The translations under genes were made by a program, and so were the position numbers. Below are positions 8,022 to 17,014 of a stretch of DNA of 18,681 nt, one piece after another. The DNA is from a bacterium (GTDB lineage Bacteria; Patescibacteriota; Microgenomatia; UBA1400; RBG-16-45-19), in NCBI GenBank assembly GCA_003247275.1, contig QKAA01000079.1:1-18681 (forward strand), read 5' to 3'. Each line of letters begins with the position of its first letter. Position 1 is the first letter of the stretch. Under the pieces are notes generated by a model. It did no database searches. It was not told the DNA's origin and was given only the letters and a program-made list of their open reading frames with translations.

Positions 8022-9440
8022 TTAATCGAGAGCGTGAGTGTTAACGCCGACAGACCAATCTATTTCTGGATGTTTTTTGAGGATATCACGAAGTTGTTGT
8101 TTGACTTCATCATAAATTTTTGAGGTTTTACCTTCAAATTTTACCGTGATATAGGGACCGTTTTGAGAGGCGCGACAGATAGCCATTCGGTCAGAAAGAT
8201 CGGCGCGAATACCGTCGATGTCAATATACTTTGCGTCTGGCCAGATGGTCTCGAATTCTTTTCTGATGGTAGTGTCGATAAATGAAAATTTAATATTGTC
8301 AGCAAGACCAAACTTTATTTCGGGACTGGAAACATATTGAGGCAATTCACTGGCCGCTTGCGACAAAGTTTGTTGTTTACGTTCAAGATATTGCATCAGT
8401 CTTAAGGAAGCATAGGCTGCGTCATCATGGCCATAGAAGTTGTCAGTAAAATAAATGTGACCGGAGAGTTCGCCCCCGAATGGAGCGTTTTCAGCTTTGA
8501 CCTTTGCTTTGATAAATGAGTGTCCGGTAATCCACATAACTGGTTTGCCGCCGGCTTGCTCAATGGTTTCAGTTACTTGTCTGGAACAAAGGGTGTTGTA
8601 GATAATGGGGGCGCCAGGCATGGTATCAAGCACATCTTTAGCAAAGAGAGAAACGATAGTATCCATGAAGAGAATATCGCCGTTTTCATCGACAGCGGAC
8701 ATGCGATCGCCATCGGTGTCGTAGGCAAATCCAATATCGGCTTTAGCTTTTTTAACACCTTCTCCCAAGCGCTTGAGCACTTCCATTTCGGTGGGATCAG
8801 GGACGCCCACAGGGAAGTTGCCATCAAGATTGGTATTCTGTTCAATAACCTCACAGCCGGCTTGGCGGAAAATGTCGGGATAAAACATACCGGAAGTGGT
8901 GCAGCAGGCGTCAACGACCACTTTCCATTTTTTATTGAGGTTAAAGTGTTTTAATAAGTGTTTTTTGTAGCTGTCGAAAATATCGGCTTGGCGATTGGTG
9001 CCTTTACCGGTAACAAAGTTTCCTTTATCGATAATTTGCTTGAAATATTCGATATCTTCGGTGACCATGGTTTCGGAGTAGCCGGTACCCAGTTTTAAGC
9101 CATTAAATTCTTTGGGATTGTGAGAGGCGCTAATCATGGCGCTACCTTTGGTTTTGAATTCGTAGGCAGAGAAGTAAACAATTTGGGAAAGACTTAAGCC
9201 TAGATCGATGGTATCGATTCCTCCATCGTTTAACCCTTGAATAAAGGCTTTGCTGTAGGCTTCGCCAGTTAACCTATTGTCACGACCAACGGTGGATTCT
9301 TTGATTCTTCTCTCTGATAAATAGGTGGCATAGGCGCGGCCCAACGTGTACATAATGTCTTCGTTGAGGTCGGTACCAGCGACACCGCGAATGTCATAAC
9401 CGCGAAAGATATGGGGATTAATATTGGTGACGATTTTCAT
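8022..9440 (-). CDS. phosphomannomutase/phosphoglucomutase (alpha-D-phosphohexomutase family)
   Basis: Moves phosphate between C1 and C6 of mannose or glucose phosphates, feeding sugar-nucleotide and polysaccharide synthesis or glycolysis. The 472 residues show the four family signatures: FRGYDIRG (12-19), active-site SASHNP with phospho-Ser106, metal loop DTDGDR (241-246), and sugar-binding GGELSGH (322-328). The C-terminal phosphate-clamp loop reads RASQNGP (423-429), slightly off the family RxSNTxP. I chose the ATG at 9440 because AGGAG (9447-9451) lies six bases upstream and the protein then starts like its relatives. An ATG 13 codons further out adds residues unlike the family. Which sugar is preferred cannot be read from sequence. 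The mannose-capable isomerase nearby suits dual use. Confidence 0.92.
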   Translation of the reverse strand: MKIVTNINPHIFRGYDIRGVAGTDLNEDIMYTLGRAYATYLSERRIKESTVGRDNRLTGEAYSKAFIQGLNDGGIDTIDLGLSLSQIVYFSAYEFKTKGSAMISASHNPKEFNGLKLGTGYSETMVTEDIEYFKQIIDKGNFVTGKGTNRQADIFDSYKKHLLKHFNLNKKWKVVVDACCTTSGMFYPDIFRQAGCEVIEQNTNLDGNFPVGVPDPTEMEVLKRLGEGVKKAKADIGFAYDTDGDRMSAVDENGDILFMDTIVSLFAKDVLDTMPGAPIIYNTLCSRQVTETIEQAGGKPVMWITGHSFIKAKVKAENAPFGGELSGHIYFTDNFYGHDDAAYASLRLMQYLERKQQTLSQAASELPQYVSSPEIKFGLADNIKFSFIDTTIRKEFETIWPDAKYIDIDGIRADLSDRMAICRASQNGPYITVKFEGKTSKIYDEVKQQLRDILKKHPEIDWSVGVNTHALD

Positions 9441-9446
9441 ATTTGT

Positions 9447-9451
9447 CTCCT
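9447..9451 (-). promoter_or_regulatory. ribosome binding site fixing the hexose mutase start
   Basis: AGGAG on the minus strand, six bases before the ATG at 9440. It favours this start over the upstream in-frame ATG at 9479, which has no such site. Confidence 0.7.
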
Positions 9452-9486
9452 CTGGTTGATTAGTATCATACTTTGTCATACTTTTA

Positions 9487-9515
9487 TGCCCACGAAAAAC
9501 ATGGTAGCGTAGGCA
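9487..9515. repeat. inverted repeat overlapping the terminator-like hairpin
   Basis: On the plus strand TGCCCACG (9487-9494) and CGTAGGCA (9508-9515) pair at seven of eight positions, with the eighth a possible wobble on the minus-strand RNA, around a 13-base loop. It shares bases with the structure at 9495-9522, so both cannot form at once. It may be an operator or an alternative RNA fold. Confidence 0.35.
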
Positions 9516-9522
9516 CGTTTTT
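9495..9522 (-). terminator. A-tract/hairpin/U-tract structure, possible weak intrinsic terminator after holA
   Basis: On the minus-strand RNA, AAAAACGUG pairs with CAUGUUUUU (one G-U pair) around a ten-base loop, giving an A-tract, stem and U-tract. The stem is A/U rich, so strength is doubtful. It sits 30 bases after the stop of the holA-like gene. It is nearly symmetric and could act on either strand. It competes with the hairpin at 9487-9515. Confidence 0.35.
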
Positions 9523-9529
9523 GAGTCAA
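9501..9529 (-). promoter_or_regulatory. candidate promoter for the hexose mutase-HAD-isomerase group
   Basis: On the minus strand TTGACT (9524-9529) and TACCAT (9501-9506) are 17 bases apart, matching consensus at 5 of 6 and 4 of 6. It lies in the 112-base gap (9441-9552) between the holA-like gene and the mutase. The spacer and -10 overlap two inverted repeats, so a protein bound there or the DNA shape could influence it. Confidence 0.4.
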
Positions 9530-9552
9530 TATGATCAGTTTACCTTGTTGGC

Positions 9553-10245
9553 TTAGAAAGAAATCAACCAATGGGTGAGGCCGCTGGTGAGATCGGCGGC
9601 TGACTGACCTGTTTTATTATTGACGTCAAGTTGTGTAAGTTGATGGTGTAAGCGGACGAGTTTTTTAAGACCAAATGTTTGGGCATTTTTGGAAAGTTTT
9701 TGTTTTTGCCAAGGAGGAAGTTTGTTACTTGGGTCGAGAGCTTGGATAAGCTGACGAATTTGTCGAGCCAACATGATGAGAATGAATTCTGGAGCATCGG
9801 TTTCAAGGGTGGTGTTAAAAATTTGAATGAGCTGTTTTTTTGAAGTGGTGGGGGTAATACTATCGGTTAATTTAAAAATAGATTTAGGGATGGTGACAGC
9901 AGTGGGTTTAAAGCCGGAGAGTTTTTTTAGTTGGGTGGCAGTGAGGACTTTATCTTCCCAAATGATGATGGAATTATTGTTGGGTAATTGTTGACCTAAG
10001 TAGCTAAGAAGATCAGTAAGGTCGGTTTTAGATCGACGCCTCCACAAGGACTCAATAACTACGAGTCGATTATTTTCGCCAAAGAGACTCTGAGATTCAG
10101 TGGCTTGAATAAGTTCGGAAAGTGAACAACTTTTGCCATCGAGATGAATAATTTCGGTGATGCCTTGTTTTCTAGCACTTTCAATTTGTTGTTGTAGAAT
10201 TTCTCGAGATTTAACAATATGGTCGCCATGAATGAGGATTAACAT
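9553..10245 (-). CDS. holA: DNA polymerase III delta subunit-like protein (HolA family), short form
   Basis: HolA is the clamp-loader subunit that opens the beta sliding clamp. Family features: LILIHGDHIVKSREI at the N-terminus, ESQSLFGENNRLVVIESLW (about 52-70), IIIWEDKVL (about 93-101), then FKLTDSI leading into the C-terminal helical domain with ILIMLARQIRQLIQAL and the late D-x-x-x-KTG pattern. At about 230 residues it is some 100 shorter than usual. The region between the N-terminal AAA+-like core and the C-terminal collar domain, where the lid domain lies, is nearly absent. GTG at 10248 is directly followed by ATG at 10245. I chose ATG, but neither has a clear Shine-Dalgarno sequence. 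It follows the HIT gene by about 20 bases. Family assignment is from pattern, and some remote relative is possible. Confidence 0.75.
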   Translation of the reverse strand: MLILIHGDHIVKSREILQQQIESARKQGITEIIHLDGKSCSLSELIQATESQSLFGENNRLVVIESLWRRRSKTDLTDLLSYLGQQLPNNNSIIIWEDKVLTATQLKKLSGFKPTAVTIPKSIFKLTDSITPTTSKKQLIQIFNTTLETDAPEFILIMLARQIRQLIQALDPSNKLPPWQKQKLSKNAQTFGLKKLVRLHHQLTQLDVNNKTGQSAADLTSGLTHWLISF

Positions 10246-10266
10246 CACTTGTATTCTACTAGATAG

Positions 10267-10638
10267 TTAGTACTTCAGGGATAATTGTTTTTGGATAGCG
10301 AGAGCTTCGTTTGGATCCAGAGTTGAAGGAGGATGTAGCTTATCAACGGTGGGTAAAATTTGAATGTGGGCGTGATGAACTTGGTTGCCCCAAACGGTTT
10401 GATAACAGGTGGGGATATCAAGAACTTTTTTGTAATGTTGAATGATTTTGTTAACCAAGGCAAAGTGATCAGTTACGAAGGGTTCGTCCCAAACCCAGCG
10501 ATAATGGTTTTTTGGAATAACCAGAGTGTGTCCATGAGTCTTGGGGAATTTATCTAAGAAAGCAATAAAGGTGTCGTCTTCATAAATTATATGTGCGTGC
10601 AGTTTTTTGCTTGTAATATCGCAAAAAACGCAACTCAT
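10267..10638 (-). CDS. HIT-family protein (histidine triad nucleotide hydrolase or transferase)
   Basis: Binds nucleoside phosphates and cleaves or transfers the nucleotidyl group. The 123 residues start with CVFCDI (Cys3, Cys6, a zinc-type pair seen in many HIT proteins). They contain the family's GHTLVIPKNH (36-45) and end in the triad region HHAHIQILP (88-96). The usual HxHxH triad reads His89-Ala-His91-Ile-Gln93, so the last His is Gln, as in the transferase branch (GalT, Ap4A phosphorylase). The ATG is one base after the atpC stop. This suggests translation coupled to the ATP synthase operon, though a mechanistic link is not evident. Confidence 0.88.
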   Translation of the reverse strand: MSCVFCDITSKKLHAHIIYEDDTFIAFLDKFPKTHGHTLVIPKNHYRWVWDEPFVTDHFALVNKIIQHYKKVLDIPTCYQTVWGNQVHHAHIQILPTVDKLHPPSTLDPNEALAIQKQLSLKY

Positions 10639-10639
10639 A

Positions 10640-11073
10640 TTATTCTTGGCCAGGAAGGTCGCGAGACTGGCGACGACGATTAGCGGCTTTTAGCTCAAAG
10701 AGAGCTTTGCGAAGTGAGGATTCTGCTTCTTTAAATTCAATTTCAGAACCTTTATTTTTCATGGCTTCTTCGGCGAGACGTTTGGCTTCTTGGGCTTTGG
10801 CAATGTTAATATCGTCGGCTCTGGTGGCAGCGTCGGCTAGAATGGTGACTTTAGAATCGGGCGCGATATCCATGAATCCACCGAGAATAGCAAATTCCTC
10901 AACTTTATTGTTGGCTTTGGTAGTAATAATACCGTCGGTTAGTTTGGTGAATACGGGAATGTGATTGGGCAGGACAGTAATTTCTCCAGAAGTGGTCGGA
11001 GCAATAATCTCGTTTACTTCGATGGTAGCGAGGTGTTTTTCTTGAGAGATGATTTCAAGAGTAATGGTTGCCA

Positions 11074-11074
<1 letters not shown>
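10640..11074 (-). CDS. atpC: F1Fo ATP synthase epsilon subunit
   Basis: Central-stalk subunit that sits on gamma and regulates ATP hydrolysis. The 144 residues have the N-terminal beta-sandwich, with family words ITVLPNHIPVFTKL (32-45), FAILGGFMDIAP (61-72) and VTILADAATRADDI (75-88). A two-helix C-terminal domain follows (about 90-135). A basic tail RRRQSRDLPGQE is added after the second helix. The ATG overlaps the atpD stop by one base (TAATG), so the two are probably translationally coupled. It is the last gene of the classical atp order, although transcription likely continues into the HIT and holA-like genes. Confidence 0.93.
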
Positions 11075-13378
<2,304 letters not shown>

Positions 13379-13387
13379 AGAAACCTC

Positions 13388-14908
13388 TTATTGTTCCAAT
13401 TGCCACTCTGGATGTGACTGGTTAAATTTAGTACACGCTTGTTTGAGTGTGTCGGCATTATCATCAGAAATTTTTTGATTTTTGATAATGTCTTTAATGA
13501 GAGATTCGTGATTATCGTGGATGTATTTGATAAAGGTACTTTCCCAGAGTTTAACCATTGGCAATCTGATGTCGTCGATTTGGCCATTCGCAACAGCCCA
13601 GAAAACGACAATTTGATCTTCAACGCTGGCAGGCTCATCCCAGCCTTGTTTGAGGATTTCGGTGATACGCATGCCGCGCTCAAGTTGAGCTTTGGTTTTA
13701 GCATCTAAATCTGAGGCAAATTGAGAGAAAGCAGCCAATTCTCGATATTGAGCCATGTCAATTTTGAGAGAACCGACGACCTGTTTCATGGCTTTAATTT
13801 GAGCTGAACCTCCGACACGAGAGACGGAGATACCAATATCAACAGCTGGGCGTTGGCCACCATTAAACATGTTTGTGTCTAAAAAGATTTGGCCATCAGT
13901 AATAGAGATAACGTTGGTAGGAATATAGGCTGAGACGTCTCCGGCTTGGGTTTCGATAATGGGAAGAGCGGTAATAGAACCGCCACCATGCTCTTTGTTT
14001 AATTTAACGGCGCGTTCGAGTAAGCGAGAGTGTAAGTAGAAGACGTCGCCAGGATAGGCTTCGCGACCTGATGGGCGGCGAAGAAGGAGTGAAACTTCAC
14101 GATAGGCCCAAGCATGTTTGGATAAATCATCGTAGACTATTAAAACGTCTTTACCTTGTTCGAGGAAGTATTCAGCAATAGCACTACCGGCATAAGGAGC
14201 TAAGTATTGCAAGGTGGCTGAGTCTGATGCTGAGGCGGAGACAATCACGGTGTAATCCATGGCGCCAAATTTTTGGAGAGTGTTAATAGTTTGAGCTACG
14301 AAAGAGCGTTTTTGACCGATAGCAACGTAAATACAAATAACGTTTTCTTGTTTTTGGTTAATGATAGTGGTTAAGGCAATAGCGGATTTACCAGTAGAGC
14401 GGTCACCGATGATGAGTTCGCGTTGGCCACGACCGATAGGAATCATGCTATCGATGGTTTTGATACCGGTTTGGAGAGGTTGATTAACGGGCTCTCTTGC
14501 AATAACGCCAGCAGCAACTTTCTCGAGTGGCATGAATTTTTTGCTTTTGGGAGCAGGTTTACCATCTTGAGGTTCACCTAATGGGGAAACGACCCGTCCG
14601 AGCAGCTCGTCGCTAGCGGGGATGGAGAGCAGTTGACCGGTGGTGGAGGCAGTATCCCCCACTTTAAGATCTTTAGCATCGCCTAAAATAATACAACCAA
14701 TTAATTCTTTATTAAGATTTAAAGCTAAACCTTCAGAACCATCGGAGAATTTGATAATCTCTCCCAATTGAGCATTGGGAAGACCATCAACTTGAGCGAT
14801 ACCATCGCCGAAAGCAATAATAGTCCCCTGTTCAACAGGTTTATTGGTCTGTTGGTATTTACCGATGGCAGCAAGGTATGTTGAAGCAAGATCGAGTGTA
14901 GATTTCAT
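13388..14908 (-). CDS. atpA: F1Fo ATP synthase alpha subunit
   Basis: Regulatory nucleotide-binding subunit of the F1 ring. In 506 residues it has GTIIAFGDGIAQVDGL (28-43), Walker A GDRSTGKS (168-175), AYREVSLLLRRPSGREAYPGD, and SVSRVGGSAQ, whose Arg is the finger reaching the neighbouring beta site. The first 20 residues, which in characterised enzymes dock onto the N-terminal domain of delta, are present but diverged. That is relevant because delta here lacks that domain. The ATG lies five bases after the atpH stop with no good Shine-Dalgarno sequence, so initiation probably depends on coupling. Confidence 0.96.
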   Translation of the reverse strand: MKSTLDLASTYLAAIGKYQQTNKPVEQGTIIAFGDGIAQVDGLPNAQLGEIIKFSDGSEGLALNLNKELIGCIILGDAKDLKVGDTASTTGQLLSIPASDELLGRVVSPLGEPQDGKPAPKSKKFMPLEKVAAGVIAREPVNQPLQTGIKTIDSMIPIGRGQRELIIGDRSTGKSAIALTTIINQKQENVICIYVAIGQKRSFVAQTINTLQKFGAMDYTVIVSASASDSATLQYLAPYAGSAIAEYFLEQGKDVLIVYDDLSKHAWAYREVSLLLRRPSGREAYPGDVFYLHSRLLERAVKLNKEHGGGSITALPIIETQAGDVSAYIPTNVISITDGQIFLDTNMFNGGQRPAVDIGISVSRVGGSAQIKAMKQVVGSLKIDMAQYRELAAFSQFASDLDAKTKAQLERGMRITEILKQGWDEPASVEDQIVVFWAVANGQIDDIRLPMVKLWESTFIKYIHDNHESLIKDIIKNQKISDDNADTLKQACTKFNQSHPEWQLEQ

Positions 14909-14913
14909 GATTA

Positions 14914-15117
14914 TTATTCCCGGACAATTTCTGCTAATTGGCGTTTGACGCTTAGATCAACGGCACGTCCATTGACGTTGATAGCAAGGCCGGCAATGAG
15001 GTGAGAATCAACAACAGTATCGACCTTGTCAGTGGCAGCAAGTTTTAATGATGATTTAATGGCTTCCAGCTGATCAGCGGTTAATTTAATGGCTGAAGTA
15101 ATAGTGACTGTGTTCAT
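14914..15117 (-). CDS. atpH: F1Fo ATP synthase delta subunit, C-terminal domain only
   Basis: Delta (OSCP) ties the peripheral stalk b subunits to the top of F1. This 67-residue protein matches only the last third of the family. VTITSAIKLTADQLEAIKSSL corresponds to the family's 'V.V.SA.pLt..Q...I...L'. LIAGLAINVNGRAVDLSVKRQLAEI corresponds to 'liGGlii.igd.v.D.Svr.rL..l'. Usual length is about 175-185, so the N-terminal six-helix domain of about 105 residues is absent. It cannot be restored by moving the start: an in-frame TAA lies four codons before the ATG, and only 29 bases separate it from atpF. Its position between atpF and atpA supports the identity. Confidence 0.82.
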   Translation of the reverse strand: MNTVTITSAIKLTADQLEAIKSSLKLAATDKVDTVVDSHLIAGLAINVNGRAVDLSVKRQLAEIVRE

Positions 15118-15146
15118 TGCCTTTTGTTATCCTTATCTTTGAAGTT

Positions 15147-15638
15147 TTAACTGAATTTAATGTCTTTCAGCTGTTTAATTTGACTATCAATGATGCGTTT
15201 TTGATCTGCAGCGGTAAGACTGTCACCCAAGATTTTGGCGGTAGTGGCGGTAACCATCTCTTTGATTTGTAAAGCAGCCTTAGCTTGAGCTTCTTTAATC
15301 ATGCTTTGACCAGCTTCAAGTTCAGCAGAGGTCGTCTTTTGAGCTTGTTCTTTGGCTTTAGCAACGATGGCTGCACTTTCAATATCGGCCTGTTTTTTGG
15401 CATCGGAGAGAATTTTTTGAGCTTCTTTGCGAGCTTTGGTTAACTCAGCTTTTACTTGAGTTTCCATTTTCTTCTGCTCAGCGATGTTTTTTTCAGCTGC
15501 ATCCATTCCCTGCTTAATTTTTTCGCTTCTTGCCTCCAGGACTTTGGAAACGGGTTTGTATAAAAGTTTCATTAACACAAACACGACTAAGCCAAAGTTG
15601 ATGAGCTGGAGGAGAATCTGCATTGGTTGTATGTCCAC
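15147..15638 (-). CDS. atpF: F1Fo ATP synthase b subunit (peripheral stalk)
   Basis: Membrane-anchored stalk subunit that holds F1 against rotation. The 163 residues have one N-terminal membrane segment (about 7-27) and then a long charged coiled coil, KVLEARSEKIKQGMDAAEKN onwards, rich in Ala, Lys, Glu and Gln to the end. Length is typical, and no delta domain is fused to it. The start is GTG at 15638. AGGAG eight bases upstream fits it better than the ATG five codons inside. Only one b-type gene is visible, so a homodimer is expected. Confidence 0.93.
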   Translation of the reverse strand: MDIQPMQILLQLINFGLVVFVLMKLLYKPVSKVLEARSEKIKQGMDAAEKNIAEQKKMETQVKAELTKARKEAQKILSDAKKQADIESAAIVAKAKEQAQKTTSAELEAGQSMIKEAQAKAALQIKEMVTATTAKILGDSLTAADQKRIIDSQIKQLKDIKFS

Positions 15639-15646
15639 GGTGGTGT

Positions 15647-15651
15647 CTCCT
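15647..15651 (-). promoter_or_regulatory. ribosome binding site fixing the GTG start of atpF
   Basis: AGGAG on the minus strand, eight bases before GTG at 15638. The alternative internal ATG would be 23 bases away, too far for good initiation. Confidence 0.65.
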
Positions 15652-15666
15652 TTTGATCTTTAAAAA

Positions 15667-15912
<246 letters not shown>

Positions 15913-15955
15913 TTAAAATATGTATTTTTTGTTTTTAATACTAAATTAATAATTA

Positions 15956-16864
15956 TTAAGCTTGATGTGCGTGATTGTCGTCACCATGAGCTTCGGTGGC
16001 GAGATTCATAAAGACAAGGGTCAAAATGGCGAAGACGAAGGCCTGAATCAGACCGACGAAGACCTCGAGGCCGTAGAAGACTGAGGGGACAATGACGGGG
16101 ACAAGGGCCATCATGACGACAAGGAGAACTTCACCGGCGAAAATGTTACCGAATAAACGGAAGGTGAAGGAAATGAGACGGGAGAATTCGGAAATGAGCT
16201 CCAAAGGATTTTTGAAGCGGGCGAAGTAATGGACGCCTAAGAACTTAATACCCATAATCCAGGTGGAGACACAGGAGATTAAGGCTAGAGCGAGAGTGGT
16301 GTTGATATCGGCGGTGCCAGCGCGAAGGAAAGGCACAAATTTGGTGGTGGCTTCTTCTTCAACGACGGTCTCGGTTTCAACCGTTTCAACTGTGGTGTGT
16401 TCTTCAACTACTTCTACCTCTTCCCCTTCTTCGGCAGCAGCGTAGACGGTGGGAACAAAATTAGTGGATTCAAGGGGTGAGGTGGTTACATGCTCAATTT
16501 CGGTTTCGGTTACTTCTTCAACTGGCTCGTTAAAACCAATAGTCCCGACTCCGGGGACGAGACCAAACCAGTTATTTAGGATGATAAAAATAAAAAAACT
16601 AAAGACAAAAGGGAAAATGGCTTTAGTTTTAATTGATGACTCAGTGATGCCGTGAGTGAAACTGTAGAGGCCTTCAACTAACATTTCTAAGAAGTTTTGA
16701 AGACCTGTGGGTTTTTTGGTACGTTTGACGTTTGCATTGGCCCAGAGAGCAATACTAATGATGAGTGCAGAAACGATCCATGAGGCGAGAATGGAATTAG
16801 TAATGGCAAATGGCCCAATATGGAAAACGGTTTCGGCCGAAACGGAAATGTGAATGGCTGACAT
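15956..16864 (-). CDS. atpB: F1Fo ATP synthase a subunit with large acidic insertion
   Basis: Stator channel subunit that passes protons to the c ring. It has 302 residues, with membrane segments near 25-43, 83-101, 188-207, 238-262 and 265-288. The essential Arg is Arg236 in FRLFGNIFAGE. NNWFGLVPG (97-105) and GTADINTTLALAL (183-195), normally close together, are separated by an extra segment (about 111-178) made mostly of Glu, Val and Thr. From the family's topology this loop faces outward. The tail DDNHAHQA is His/Asp-rich. The ATG at 16864 lacks a strong Shine-Dalgarno sequence. It is the first gene of the operon, and a promoter lies about 55 bases upstream. Confidence 0.93.
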   Translation of the reverse strand: MSAIHISVSAETVFHIGPFAITNSILASWIVSALIISIALWANANVKRTKKPTGLQNFLEMLVEGLYSFTHGITESSIKTKAIFPFVFSFFIFIILNNWFGLVPGVGTIGFNEPVEEVTETEIEHVTTSPLESTNFVPTVYAAAEEGEEVEVVEEHTTVETVETETVVEEEATTKFVPFLRAGTADINTTLALALISCVSTWIMGIKFLGVHYFARFKNPLELISEFSRLISFTFRLFGNIFAGEVLLVVMMALVPVIVPSVFYGLEVFVGLIQAFVFAILTLVFMNLATEAHGDDNHAHQA

Positions 16865-16918
16865 AGAGTGTTCTCAATCGTTTATTTAGTAATAAATATT
16901 TGTTATTTTGACAAGTGG

Positions 16919-16947
16919 ATTTTATCGATGTTTCCAGAGAATGTCAA
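16919..16947 (-). promoter_or_regulatory. promoter of the atp operon
   Basis: On the minus strand TTGACA (16942-16947, perfect) and TAAAAT (16919-16924, 5 of 6) are 17 bases apart, in the 150-base gap between argS and atpB. The start would fall near 16912, giving a leader of about 48 bases. A second weaker pair, TTGTCA and TACTAA with 17-base spacing, lies just downstream. The same gap has seven-base inverted arms TAATGGT and ACCATTA (16988-17017) across the argS stop, without a T-run. Confidence 0.7.
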
Positions 16948-17014
16948 AGATTAGATTGATCCTATTTCTATCCTTTCTTATTTGATATAATGGTAGGTCC
17001 CCAATGAGTCACCA

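Noticed and set aside
8520..8954. A 144-codon plus-strand open frame opposite the hexose mutase
   Set aside because: It is a shadow of a well-supported gene carrying all family motifs on the other strand. The frame itself has no recognisable domain.
14914..15146. A frameshift or wrong start hiding the rest of atpH
   Set aside because: An in-frame TAA lies four codons upstream of the ATG, and only 29 bases separate it from the complete atpF. There is no sequence in any frame to encode the missing 100 residues.
16263..16655. Plus-strand open frames opposite the acidic part of atpB, Ser/Thr/Val-rich
   Set aside because: They mirror the Glu/Val/Thr codons of the real gene. No ribosome binding site or family resemblance was seen.
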